This document shows, one piece after another, positions 11,834 through 23,608 of a DNA stretch of 64,000 nucleotides. Within the stretch, counting starts at the first letter, position 1, and the number at the start of each line of letters is the position of its first letter. The notes under the pieces are model-generated. The model did not search any database. It saw only the letters and a list, made by a program, of their open reading frames with translations, and was not told where the DNA came from. Position numbers and translations under genes: made by a program. The DNA comes from Ailurus styani (Eukaryota; Chordata; Mammalia; Carnivora; Ailuridae): NCBI GenBank assembly GCA_002007465.1, contig LNAC01000164.1, positions 2,611,406 through 2,675,405 on the forward strand, in the 5' to 3' direction.

Positions 11834-12224
11834 TGCCCCAGAAGAGAGCCAAGCACTCATTCCTGGGAAATTTTAACTCTTCAAGGTAGGTAGGAGAAGG
11901 TAAGCTGGCAAGAAAGCTGGGGAAGGGAAGACTGTAGAGGTAGGAGGTAATTGGAGATTTGCTGTCTCATGTCAGGGCAGAGTACTTTTGGACTGAGAAA
12001 CTGATCTCTGTGTCAGGTGCTGCCACAAAATCTCAAGATGTGAGGAGTAAAAAGCATCAGTGGTTATCACTGGGTGGGAGTAGAGTGGAGTGGGCTGTAG
12101 AATGAGTGGGAGGTGAGGAGAGACATTCAAGTGTAGATAACCATTGTGAAGTTTCTCAGTATAAGAGGAAAAAAAAAGGAAATAGGAAAGGTAGTACCTA
12201 GAGAAAGTGTAGGGGAGTAGTCTT
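11834..12224. other. Unassigned intronic sequence
   Basis: Purine-rich, no recognised element. Confidence 0.5.
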
Positions 12225-12261
12225 TGTTTAAAATTCACATAATATAAAGTTAACCATTTTA

Positions 12262-12446
12262 TTTATTTATTTTTTAAATATTTTATTTGTCAGAGGGAGA
12301 GCGAGAACAAGCAGGGGGAGTGGCAGGCAGAGGGGGAAGTAGGCTCCCCACTGAGCAAGGAGCCTGGTGCGGGATGCCAGGACCCTGGGATCATGACCTG
12401 AGCCAAAGGTTGACACTTAACCGACTAAGCCACCCAGGTGTCCCTG
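12262..12446 (-). mobile_element. CAN-SINE, antisense
   Basis: T-rich tail at left, CAGAGGGAGAGCGAGAACAAGC, closing CTAAGCCACCCAGGTGTCCC. Perfect 15-bp TSD AAGTTAACCATTTTA at 12247-12261 and 12447-12461. Confidence 0.96.
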
Positions 12447-12571
12447 AAGTTAACCATTTTAAAGTGAGCACTTTGGTGGCATTCAGTACATGTGAAATAA
12501 TCACCTTACCTGGTTCTAAAATGTTATCACCTCAAAGGGAAACCCCATACCCATTAAGAAATGACTCTCCA

Positions 12572-12837
12572 GGGCGCCTGGGTGGCTCAGTGGGTTAAAG
12601 CCGCTGCCTTCGGCTCAGGTCATGATCCCAGGGTCCTGGGATCGAGGCCCACATCGGGCTCTCTGCTCAGCGGGGAGCCTGCTTCCTCCTCTCTCCTCTC
12701 TCTCTGCCTGCCTCTCTGCCTACTTGTAATCTCTCTCTCTGTGTCAAATGAATAAATAAAATCTTTAAAAAAAAAATAAAAAAATAAAAAAATAAAAAAA
12801 ATAAAATCCCTTCCTTTTAAAAAAAAAAAAAAAAAAA
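12572..12837 (+). mobile_element. Young full-length CAN-SINE, sense, with compound A-rich tail
   Basis: GGCGCCTGGGTGGCTCAGTG head, intact TC block, AAATAAAATCTTT, then a ~75-nt tail of (A)nT units interrupted by CCCTTCCTTTT. Perfect 16-bp TSD AAGAAATGACTCTCCA at 12556-12571 and 12838-12853. Low divergence suggests recent insertion. Confidence 0.97.
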
Positions 12838-13030
12838 AAGAAATGACTCTCCATTGTCCTCTTTCCCTAGCCCTTGGCAGCCACCAGCCTCCTTTCTTTT
12901 GTTATGAATTTACCATTTCTGGGTATTTCTTATAAGTAGAATCATACAATATATGAGTTTTGTATCCGTTTTTCTTCTGTGTAGCATAATGTTTCAAAGT
13001 TCTTCCATGTTGAAGAAACTAGAGACTATG

Positions 13031-15060
13031 TAAAAATGCTACTGGAAGAACACTAGGACACAGACACAGGTGGGTAAGAGGTCAGGTTCTTGAAAAAGTG
13101 AACTCCATTCATTTGGCAGTGGGAAGGTGGGGAGATCCCATCTGATAGCTTTCATGTAGTCTATGATGCAGAAGGCCAGACCTCCACCGAGAGATGGGAG
13201 TCAGAGGTTCCAGGGAGGGGAGATGATCTGACCCAGTGATTGAATAGAGGGATAGATGCACTAACTAGAGAAAGGCGGTTATGATTGGTGGGTGATAGTA
13301 GATACTTTGAATCTCTGTTTATTTCAGTTCACACAAGGTCTTTGGGGGGGGTGTCCTCCAAATGTTGCCTCGTCACAGGAGGAATATTTACATGCTAAGG
13401 CAGGATTCTAACTGTACCAGCACTCGGGGTCCCACCTTCACAAGTTTGAAAAGGTTATGATTGGACTTTCCTGAAGCAGACATTGTGACGGTGGCTGGGA
13501 TACAGTATATTTATTTCCACACTAGTGCAAGGAAAAGAGGGGAGGAAGCAGGATTGGACCAAGGAAGAAGTCAAACTGCGATGAAAGCCCATGCAGCCCA
13601 TGGTCATCCCAGCAGGGAGTTCTGGAGTGAGTTGTCTTCTAGATGGTCCTACATTAGGCAAACTTGGTGAGGTTTTTATAACCATACCTGGCTCAGGCAT
13701 CAGTTACAGGCTGCTTAAAAGTTCATGAGCTTGACCAAAGTAGCACTCTGCATATGAGACAGACCCTGAAGGAGATGACTCTGTAGTTTTCCTTGGGCCC
13801 AAAGAGTTTGGGCATATCTACCTCAGGACAGGCAGTCTAGCTGGGCTTCCAGCTAGAACAGCTTGGAACTGAGGCATGTGGGATGTAAACCTTTTCAAGA
13901 CAACTCTTTTAGTCATTGCCCCAGAAATTGTTCTTAAAAGCTGAGTGTGTGGATAGGAGCTTGGTGGGCTAGGGGAGTTGACACCAGAAGTTACACTCTG
14001 CTTCTCAGGTAGAATGAGCTGAGCCCTCCCGTTTGAGAACATAGGCATGTGTTCCCAGGGAGAGTGAAATCTTGCTTGTGAGAAAGGCTTTATTCTCAGT
14101 CAATCAAGGGACCAGGAGTGGTCTGGATTTTGAAAATGTCTCATATGTTTTTGACTTCACTATTCTTTGTCAGAGAAATGACAAAAAGGAAAGTGCACCT
14201 AGTCAGCAGTCAGCAAATATTTGCTAAATGAGCGAGTGAAAGAACCATTGTGAGCAGAGCAGCAGCAGGAAGGAAGCAGAGGGTCAGATTTCCGTGTCAT
14301 CTTTTCAGAGGAGACTGAGCTCCAGAGGTAGCTGCTTGATGGGCTTAATAATAGCTCAACATGGAAAGCGAGGATGAAGGATAGAGCCTGGAGCAGAGGC
14401 ACAGTGGTCCAGGGTCCGGCTAGGGAGGTTCCTGAGTAGACAGGGGTGCGTACTGCCTCAGCTGGCTTGTAGGAAGAGTGTGGGCACCTGTGAGTGGATG
14501 GGCAGCTGGATACTTGCCACATGTAGCCTTGGGACATGGAGGGGTGGTCTGGTAACTTTTTCTCTGGGGAGGCTCTCCCCCTCCCCATTGTTAGAGAACT
14601 TTGTGGCCCTTCCCTACTTCCGGCAGTTTCCTCCTCTAGTCTCTCAGCCCCACCTGCTTTATCACTTTCTCCCCCCAGAACTTAATATGACTGTCCCCCT
14701 CTCTAGTCCATTGATTGACCCCCAGCTCAGGCCTATGGCCCATCAGCCCCATCTTGGTTCTCAGAGTCTCTCAATGTCTTTGTGGCCTCCCTCTTTATCA
14801 CACAGCATGGACATCATGGCACCTGTCATTTCCAACACACTCTTGGTTGCCATTCTCCTTGATTCCCTCACCTTCTAGATGTATGGGGAAAGAGGTAGAA
14901 CTGGGCAGGATGTTGGATTACAAATGAAGAAATGGCTGTGGGGTGCAAGTTAGAGTCTTGGGGTTTGGACTGCTCTTGTGGTCTGGTCACTAGCCCTGGG
15001 AGTGGAGCTGCAGCTGGGCAAAGAGGGGAAGGAAAGAAGCCAGTGAATATAATAATTTAT
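13031..15060. other. Unassigned intronic sequence
   Basis: No confident repeat or exon. Frames of 129-132 codons at 14.2-14.9 kb overlap on opposite strands and show no domain. Confidence 0.5.
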
Positions 15061-15064
15061 TATT

Positions 15065-15960
15065 TTAATGATTCATTTATGTAAACGTTAAATTGGGCAA
15101 ATTCTTTCTACATCTTTTATTTCACTGGAGTCCATTCTTACCTCTGTCCTGACTCTTTTTCTCCCCCCTGTTTTTCAGATGTAGCCATTTTCAAAGCTGT
15201 CGTAAATACTTTGTCTTCTCTCTCTGCTTTCTGCCTTAGAGATTTCTGGCTTCAGCCCTCATTGCTATGCAGATGACTCCCAAGCCTGTGTTTCTAGCTG
15301 CAGCCTCACCCCCTGTGCCCCCATCTCATATTTTCAGCCAATTGATATATATCCACCTATCTCATTGGTGCTACACACACTTTTAAACCAAACTCATAAT
15401 TTCCTCCCACATTCCTTTTTCCTACTTCATCGTGACATCATCATCTTCCCCGTTACCTTACCTTTGAACTTTGCAGTCTCCCCCCTCCCCATCCCCCACC
15501 AGCTTAGTCTTAACAGTTACCTTGCTCTGCCTGAGAGCATCACTTTATTTCCATTCCCAGTGCTCCCTCTTGTTCTATCGCATGACTTTTTACTCACTTA
15601 TGGCTCCTTGCCCAGTCTTCCCAGCCACAGGTGTGTTTGCCTCCAGGTGCGTTCTCTACACAGCAGCCACTGTTCTTGTGACATGATTTTTTTCCCCCAA
15701 AGAAATGCTTCCCCTTTTGCTTGGAGAGCTAAGGTCCAACTTCCCAACATGGACTGTGAGGCTCCACAACTTCTTTCTTTCCTTCCTGTCTCCTGCAATG
15801 ACCTTCACACACTCACCTCATTTTCTAGACAGGGGACTGTTTCCATTTCTCTGACTGTCCTGGACTTGACTTCTTCCTTGCCTTTGTTCAAGTTATTTTT
15901 TTGTTCCTAAGTTTCTTTTCCACTTCTCTTTCTCTGCTCCCTTGACCCGTAGCGTACATA
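15065..15960 (+). mobile_element. L2-like LINE fragment, sense
   Basis: Pyrimidine-rich L2 3'-half motifs: TATGCAGATGACTCCCAAGCC, CATCATCTTCCCC, GAGCTAAGGTCCAACTTCC. The 181-codon frame at 15365-15910 is an artefact of this stop-poor strand. Confidence 0.6.
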
Positions 15961-16221
15961 ATTTCTACCTGTTAAAACCATACTGATTTATGTCTGTTGT
16001 AATGGAATACTGTGACACTGTTGAGAAATGAGGTAAAGTAAATGAATGTGTGCTGACATGGAATAATACTGAAAGTGCACTTCTAGATGAGAGAAAACAT
16101 CTCAAAGGACAATACATATGGTGTGATTCCATTCTGGAAAAAATTATTAGTAATAAATGTATATGACTGTGTATATAGAAAATTTTAAAAATTGTGCCCT
16201 GTTAATATTATTTTGGGGGGG

Positions 16222-16425
16222 GGCGGGCACCTGGGTGGCTCAGTCTGTTAAGTGGCCAACTCTTGGTTTCGTCTCAGGTCATGATCTCAGAGTTCTGAGA
16301 TTGAGCCCTGAGTTGGGCTCCTTCCACACTCAGTGTGGAGCCTGCCCGTCCCTCTCTCTCCCTCTCTTTTCCTCTCCTTGTGCGTGTATGCACTCTAGCT
16401 CTCTCTCAAAATCTTTAAAAGAAAG
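16222..16425 (+). mobile_element. Older CAN-SINE, sense, left arm of an inverted pair
   Basis: GGGCACCTGGGTGGCTCAGTC head, GTCATGATCTCAGAGTTCTGAG, CTCTCTCAAAATCTTTAAAAG tail. Moderately diverged. Confidence 0.9.
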
Positions 16426-16642
16426 TAATTTTTTTAAGAGAGTGTAAGTGGGGTGAGGGATGTGGGAGGAGTGAGTGGGGTGGGGGTGTGGGGAGAGGAG
16501 TAGAGGGTGAAGGAGAAGGAGCGGGAAAGAATCTCAGGCCGACTGCTCACTGAGCATGGAGCCTATCGCAGGATCTGATCTCACGACCCCGAGCCAATAC
16601 CAAGAGTTGATTGTATAACCGACGGGGCCACCTAGGAGCCCC
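16426..16642 (-). mobile_element. Older CAN-SINE, antisense, right arm of the inverted pair
   Basis: Begins with the T-rich tail TAATTTTTTTAAGAGAG and closes GGCCACCTAGGAGCCCC. It abuts the previous SINE tail-to-tail. Confidence 0.88.
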
Positions 16643-17714
16643 AATAATTATTCTCGAAGAAAAGTGGTGATTGTAGAGATTGTAGAGATTGTAGGATATT
16701 CCTGTAATGTTTGATTTTTTTAAGTGTAATGATTATATATTTCTGTAGTAATCAGAAAATGTAAAGCAAAGAAAAAGTGGGGAAAAAAGTTGTCCTTCCT
16801 CCCCCTACTTCAAGGTTCTTCAGAATTTTCTCCTCTCTAGTTACCCTCAGTAGTCTTACTTATATTCTTATCGCCTACCACACCCTCCTGCTTGAAGCTC
16901 ACATAAAGCCTTCTATTACAGTAATATATGGATTTGCTTTACACCCCCTTCTTGTTCCTGAGCTAAAACCAGTTGGTATCATTTGCATCCTCGAATCCCT
17001 GTAGGGCCTGGCCTGGTGCCTGTGCTTGGTGGTGCTCCAACAGTGTTGGCTGAGCTGGGATGCCTTTCCCCAGGCATTTCTGGGTATCCCAGGACCTTAG
17101 TGCTCCTTTGGTTTGGGAGGAACCAAAGCCCTATTTTTACCACAGCAAGAGCTATATGTCTGATGAGGCTGATTGATTGGCCTTTAATTCATTACCAGCT
17201 TCCTGAGTAGGGTCCTAATGATGATGATTGATAAAGGTGTGATTGGAAATCTGATCTGTGTTCTTACTGATCCCTAGAGGAATCTGTTCCCACATGGCAA
17301 TCTAGGGCCTTACCTAGCATTAGATAAATTCAATTCAGCAATCCATCAAGACGTAAAGTAATTGAAGTGTGGATTAGTGCCTACCAAGAATGGCAGGAAG
17401 AAATGATAGAAGAGTTTTTGGCTAAAGGGGCTGAGCTGTCCAGCCCTTAGGGAATCCATTATTCTACCAGTCCTCCAATCCCTCTGATGAGCCTTAACAA
17501 TGTCTGCTTTGTTCTCAGGCCCCAGATCAGCACAGATTCTGGTCTTTGTATTAAGGTTGGTTTGTAGCACATAGTAGGAGACTTTTCTCTTTGACCCCAG
17601 TCTGTTTCCTTGGGGGTAGATAGCAGAGGTGTTGGCAGTTGGGATTAGGTTGTTCTTGAAGTGCTGTCAGGCTCAGCATATCCTCAGCAGAGCTCAGAGA
17701 CTAGGGGAGGCAGT
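16643..17714. other. Unassigned intronic sequence
   Basis: Contains a short tandem GATTGTAGA repeat at 16669-16694; otherwise nothing recognised. Confidence 0.5.
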
Positions 17715-17998
17715 GTCTGGTGTGGAACAAGAACTGCTTTTGAAGTTAGGCAGACTTGGGTTGGAGACCTGGTTCTCTTACTCGCTTGAAGGCTACTCTA
17801 CACAAGAACTTCTGTGAGTTGCAGGATCCTAGGTGGCTGGTAATTTGATGTTGGAAAAGTATTTGTTGAGTTGGACTATGGGTAGAACCAAAGTATTCTC
17901 ATCTGTAAGATGGGAATACCTATCTCATAGGATTGTTGTGAAAATGAAATAAGGTGCATAATAGTTGCTCTAGTGCCTAGCACCAAGAGGTGATTGTT
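17715..17998 (+). mobile_element. MIR SINE, sense
   Basis: MIR signature: GAAGTTAGGCAGACTTGGG, CTCATCTGTAAGATGGGAATA, CTCATAGGATTGTTGTGA. Confidence 0.8.
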
Positions 17999-18224
17999 AA
18001 CTGCTAGTTTCCTCTTTTCTGCCCCTTTCCCCCTTACACCCTTAAAGGTTAGAAACTGTAAGAGATACTACTGTGTACTTACTTACTAGGCTGCAATGAC
18101 AATGGCTTGAGCTGATGTCATTTTTTAGAACTTGTGGGCTCTCTTCCCATCTGTCGTTGTCTTCTGTGGTCCTCCTAGCCATGTACATGGTCTTTGAGGC
18201 TCTTTTAACAGCACTGGCTCATGG

Positions 18225-18310
18225 CACAGCAGTGTCGTACAGTGGGAAGAACCAAGGACTGGGACAAGTTACTCGAGCTCTTTGCCATCTGTCTTCCTAT
18301 CTATAAAAAA
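18225..18310 (+). mobile_element. MIR fragment, sense
   Basis: GTACAGTGGGAAGAACCAAGG ... GGACAAGTTACTCGAGCTC: a MIR core with an internal gap. Confidence 0.6.
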
Positions 18311-18859
18311 GTAATATTTTCCCTGTGTAGAATTTATATTGCAGTCCAAATCTACTTGTATTTGAGAGGACATTGCTTTACCCCCACTGTTTTCCTGAAG
18401 GATGCTGTGTCCTGTTATATGCCTCCCTTCCCACTGCCCTGCCTGCACTCACTTGGCATCTCCTGAATGCCTGTCTTAGGAACTTACCAGTGAACTTATC
18501 ATTGACACCATATTGTGTAACTGTGGTTAATGCTGTGCTCATGGTGTGGTAGTACACTTTTTTATTAGGCTGCCTGCTAATTAAAAGGACTTGAGGCTTT
18601 TAGTAAGAGAAGGTATATAGAAGACTGCTTAAATGTAAATTAAAAATAATTTAAACCCTGTGGTTGTGAGGTTGGAGAAAACAAGTATAGTAATCACCTT
18701 TGGTTACAGGACCTAAACATTAAAGGTAGTTCTGAATGTCTTGGCAGCCAAGGGAAAAAGGTAAATATGATGAATTACATAATTATCATCTAATAAAATT
18801 GCCAGTATTGGTTTTCTGCTGAGAAACAAGCTTTTACCTGGTACTAGTTAGAACTGATC
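18311..18859. other. Unassigned intronic sequence
   Basis: AT-rich, no recognised element. Confidence 0.5.
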
Positions 18860-18869
18860 TAAAAGCATC

Positions 18870-20690
18870 TTTATTTTTTTTAATTTATTTTTCTTTTCAA
18901 ATTTTTATTTAAAATTCTAGTTAGCTAACATACAGTGCAATATTTCAGTGAGCATGAACATACAGTTCATGAGTAGGATTCAGTGATTTCTCACTTACAT
19001 ACAATACTCAGTGCTCATCATAACAAGTGCTCTCCTTAATTCCCATCCCCCATTTAGCCCATCCCCCCCCACCCTCTGTCACCCCTCAGTTTGTTCTCTG
19101 TCATTAAGAGTCTTATGGTTTGTTTCCCTCTCTCTTTCCACCTCCCCCATATGTTCATCTGTTTTGTTTCTTAGATTCCACATGTGTGAAATCATAGGGT
19201 ATTTGTCTTTCTCTGACTTAGTTTGCTTAGCATAATATACTCTAGTTCCATTCATGTTGTTGCAAATGGCAAGATTTCATTCTTTTTGATGGCTGAGTAA
19301 TACTTGTGTGTGTGTTTGTATGTATTCACCACATCTTCTTTATCCATCAGTTGGTAGACATTTGGCCTCTTTCCATAGTTCAGCTGTTGTTGATAATGCT
19401 GCTATAAACACTGGGGAGCATGTATGCCTTTGAATCAGTATTTTTGTGTCCCTTAGGTAAATACTTAGTAGTGCAATTGCTGGATTGTAGGGTACTTCTA
19501 TTGTTAACTTTTTGAGGAAGCTCCATACTGCTTTCCAGACTGGCTGTACCAGTTTGCATTCCCATCAGCTGTATAAAAGGGTTCCCCTTTTTCCGCATTC
19601 TCACCAACACCTGTTTCCTGAGTTGTTCATTTTAGCCATTCTGACAGGTGTGAGGTGTATCACCATGGTTTTGATTTGTGTTTCTCTGTTGATGAATGAT
19701 GTTGAGCATCTTTTCAAGTGTCTGTTAGCCATTTCTGTGTCTTCCTTGGAGAAATGTCTATTCATGTCTTCTGTCTATTGACATTTAACTGGATTTTTTT
19801 GGGGGTGTTGAGTTTGATAAGGTCTTTAGAGATTTTGGATACTAACCCTTTATCAGGTAAGTCATTTGCAAATATCTTCTCCCATTGTGTAGGTTGTCTT
19901 TTAGTTTTGTTGACTGTATCCTTTGCTGGGCAGAAGCTTTTTGTCTTGATGAAGTCCTAATAGTTCATTTTTGCTTTTGTTTCCCTTGCTTGTGGTGTCA
20001 TGGCTAGTAAGAAGTTGCTGCAGCCGACATCAAAGAGGTTGCTGCCTGTGTTCTCCTCTAGGATTTTGATGGTTTCCTGTCTCAGATTCAGGTATCTCAT
20101 CCATTTTGAGTTTATTTTCATGTATGGTTTAAGAAACTGGTCCACCTTCATTCTTCTGGATGTAGTTTTCCCAGCACCGTTTGTTGAAGAGACTTTTTTT
20201 CCATTGGATATTCTTTCTTGCTTTGTTGAAGATGAGTGGACCATAGAGTTCAGGGTCCATTTCTGGGTTCTCTATTCTGTTCCATAGATCTGTGTGTCTG
20301 TTTTTGTGCCATACTGCCTTGATGACTATAGCTTTGTAATGTAGATTGAAGTCTGGAATTGTGATGCCTCCAGTTTCGTTTTTCTTTTTCAGAATTGCTT
20401 TGGCTATTTGGGGTCTTTTCTGGTTCCATACACATTTTAAAATTGTTTATTCTAGCTCTGTGAAAAATGCTGGTGGAATTTCGAGAGGGATTGCATTAAA
20501 TGTATAGTTTGCTTTGGGTAGTAAGACATCTTAACAATGTTTGTTCTTCTATTCCATGAGCATAGTCTGCTTTTCCATTTCATAATGTCCTCCTCAGTAG
20601 CTTTCATAAGTGTTCTATAGTTTTCAGAGTGTAGATCTTTTACTTATTTGGTTAGATTTATTCCTAGGTACCTTGTTGTTTTGATGCAGT
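18870..20690 (-). mobile_element. 5'-truncated carnivore L1, antisense (1.8 kb)
   Basis: Reads as the reverse complement of a carnivore L1 3'UTR and ORF2 C-terminal region (CACATGTGTGAAATCATAGGG, CCATTCATGTTGTTGCAAATGG, GCATTCCCATCAGCTGTATAA, GGTTAGATTTATTCCTAGGTA). The T-rich tail lies at its left. Near-identical direct repeats TAAAAGCATCTTT (from 18860) and TAAAAGCATTTTT (from 20691) look like its TSD. ORF2 is broken by stops, so the copy is dead. Confidence 0.9.
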
Positions 20691-20705
20691 TAAAAGCATT
20701 TTTTA

Positions 20706-22570
20706 TAATAGACACTACACCATGTACTAGACAGGGTCTTTAACCAAATTTCTTCAAAAAATGCAGAAATCTTTTCTTTTCCCCAGTCTGTTCCTTATGT
20801 AGAAAATTTGAGGGCATATAAGAAGTCAAGGCGCGGTGAATTTGTAATGTAGGGGACAAATCCAGTGGACATTGTTCTATTGTAACTCGGATACAATATG
20901 GAATCCCCTTAGCAGAATGGACAAGGAGGTTTTCCTTTAGATTACCTTCCTCACATATGTGCTCTGTTAAATTGGATTTTAGCAGAGACTTGAATGGTAG
21001 TCAGATGAAGATTGCAACTCTGGTCAACACTTGACACGCTATTTCACCTTCACAATATCCTTAGCCCATAGATCTTTATCAGGAATGATCCATATGTGTT
21101 GATATTGTATGTATTGTGGTAATGTGAAAATGAATGGACACATATCATCTTTTTAAAAAAAACTAGTGAATTTAACTTTTCATTACTGTGTGCAGTGGAT
21201 GGTAAAAATCTGCATTTTGTGTTTATGTATAGTTTTATTTGGAAAAAATACGTCATACACAGTTTATTGCCAAGTACAATAACATGCATGAACTTCCTCT
21301 CCCCCAATCCTGCATGGAAGATGGTAGCCTTTAGTTACATAAGAAATTCTTTTGTCAGAGATCAGAAGTATAAATATAGGCCTAGGAGACTTACTGAGAG
21401 ATGTTAGTTGTGGTTATGTTAGAGAACGTAGAAATTCCAGGTTTTCCTGTCTCTTTCCTTTGGTTTTTCTCTTCTTGGGATTTTGAGTGTTGGTTTGGGG
21501 AAGAGGAACATCATTGGAAAATGTGGATGTAGCTAGTGCTCATTTTCTAATGGAGAGGATTCCTTCAGAATTCAGAAAGGGAGGAAAACCAGAAAGCTGT
21601 ATATGGAAAGTTATTATGAAGTGATTTTCTTACTTTGTGGAACCTTTTGATTATAATTAGTCTCAGAAGAAACTATCACTAGAGTTTAATTTTCCATTTA
21701 GTTCTTTTTTGCCACCTCCTGAACTAAAGAAATCCAGGCCAGTTATTATCCCTTTGGTGCTCATTAGTAAGTTATTTTCTATCCCCTTCCCCTCCATCTC
21801 TGAAAGGGTTATCTGTATTGTTTGGGAGGGCAGGGTATTCTCTACTTTTTTATCCATTATTTATGCTTGCAGTCAATTATACTCAGCCTTCCTTTCAATT
21901 ATGGAGATGGCTCTTGAACATTTTTGTTTCAAGGAATAGGTATCTGTTACAACAGTTGGCTCTGGAGAGAGGGGAATTACCCATAATTCTTGTCCTCAGA
22001 AGACATGTGGTACTAATGGATCCCTGGCCACCTTTCTGACTCCTCTGGAGAATCACTGCTCTTATTTACTCCTTGGCTCAGGTCTCCTGAATTGGAACTG
22101 GCAGAAAGAAGGTACTCAGTGTTGTAAACCAGATTTGAGTCCCCGAGAGGTGCCTGTGCTGCAAAGATTCCAGGATTCCAGCTTAAGTTTGTGCTGGTCG
22201 TCATGCCCTTCAAAGCCTTTTCCATCTAGCATTTGACTAGGCTCTCAAAATACTCCAGGGATGTGCCATATGTGAAATAAAGATCTACCTCTGCGTGGTT
22301 TCACATGGTAGTCACTAGCCACTTGTGACAATTTAAATTAAAACTAATTAAATGAAATTTAATATTCACTTCCTCAGTTTTGCTAGTCACTTTTCCATCA
22401 CTCAATATCCGTGTGTGACTGGGGTCTGTTGTAATGGACAGCATGGGTTTAGGACATTTATATTGTCATAGAAAGTTCTGTTGGACAGTCCTGGTCTACA
22501 AAGTGAATGGCTAATGCTAGTCTGCCTTACTTGACTGCTGATGTGGAAACAACTTCCTTTCCTACACTGT
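20706..22570. other. Unassigned intronic sequence
   Basis: No confident repeat or coding signal. Confidence 0.5.
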
Positions 22571-22688
22571 ACTTTTTTTTTTTTTTTCACATTATTTTTA
22601 AGTAATCTCTATACCCGGTGTGGGGCTCGACTCACACCCTGAGATCAGGAGTTGCATGCCTTGCTGACTGAGCCAGCCAGACGCTCCT
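22571..22688 (-). mobile_element. Old CAN-SINE, antisense
   Basis: Poly-T, TTTTTAAGTAATCTCTATACCC, GGGGCTCGACTCACACC, closing ACTGAGCCAGCCAGACGCTCC. Same older type as at 6.7 kb. Confidence 0.85.
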
Positions 22689-23387
22689 CCTACACCAAAT
22701 TTTAAATAGGTGCTTAATGATTATTATTGTTTTGCTGCTTTATTAATATAAGTCATCAAATGAAAATTGCTAGATACTGCTACCTAAAGGCATTGTCAGC
22801 AGTACTTGGTTCTCTGCTTCTTGTTGCCTGGCATTTTATATGTGTGTGTCATGTGGTAGTGGTTTTCCATCCACTGGGGAGGATGAGTTCACATGCAGGT
22901 TGTGAAGCTAAGCTCAGCAGAGAAGCTGCACCTTATCATGCAGGTAGCTTCTACAGGTTGATTCTTGACTTGTCTTGCTGCTCAGACTCTTTTTTTTTTT
23001 TTTTTTTTTTAAACAGGGAGGCCTGGAAAAAAGTAGATTCGGTGAAATCCAGAGACTCAGGTGGGAAGATGCTTGGCTTTTAGGATATAATGTGAAAATC
23101 AGGTCCAAAGGGTTTTGGAAGAATTTAGATAATTGTAGAGATAAATATTTCTTTATTCTCTAGAGACCTTAATGAGAGATTGGGAAGCTTTTTTGTCAAT
23201 TACAATGTTGTCCCCTGTAATTCTTTGTAATTTTTTTTTTCCAGGCATGATGGGGTTAGCTAAATATTAGAGATACAAGAGTAAATAGTAACCAGAATGA
23301 TTTGTGGTGTACCCAGAAATGTGAATGTGAGATTTTACATGGAAAAATAGAGCCATATTGCCCAAGTGACATATTTGCTACATCGAG
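22689..23387. other. Unassigned intronic sequence with a poly-T tract
   Basis: About 20 T at 22990-23010; no SINE body is attached. Otherwise nothing recognised. Confidence 0.5.
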
Positions 23388-23397
23388 GGTGCATGGG

Positions 23398-23597
23398 GCA
23401 CCTGGGTGGCTCAGTGGGTTAAAGCCTCTGCCTTCAGCTCAGGTCATGATCTCAGGGTCCTGGGATCAAGGCCCAGATCGGGCTCCCTGCTCGGCAAGGA
23501 GCCTGCTTCCTCTTCTCTCTCTGCCTGCCTCTTTGCCTACTTGTGATCTCTCTCTCTCTCTCTCTGTCAAATAAATAAATAAAATCTTAAGAAAGAA
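23398..23597 (+). mobile_element. CAN-SINE, sense
   Basis: GGCACCTGGGTGGCTCAGTG head, (TC)n, AAATAAATAAATAAAATCTTAAG tail. Imperfect TSD: GGGTGCATGG before and GGAGTGCATGG after. Confidence 0.96.
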
Positions 23598-23608
23598 GGA
23601 GTGCATGG

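Larger units (their letters stand above)
12225..13030 (-). mobile_element. Old L1M fragment, antisense, host of two SINEs
   Basis: Fragments 12225-12261, 12447-12571 and 12838-13030 join into one antisense L1M 3' stretch (AAGTTAACCATTTTAAAGTG, GGCATTCAGTACATGTG, AAGTAGAATCATACAATAT). The two SINEs inserted later. Confidence 0.7.

Noticed and set aside
15365..15910. Longest open frame in the window (181 codons, + strand)
   Set aside because: Lies wholly in pyrimidine-rich L2-like sequence, low-complexity L/S/P/F-rich product, no domain, no splice or promoter context.
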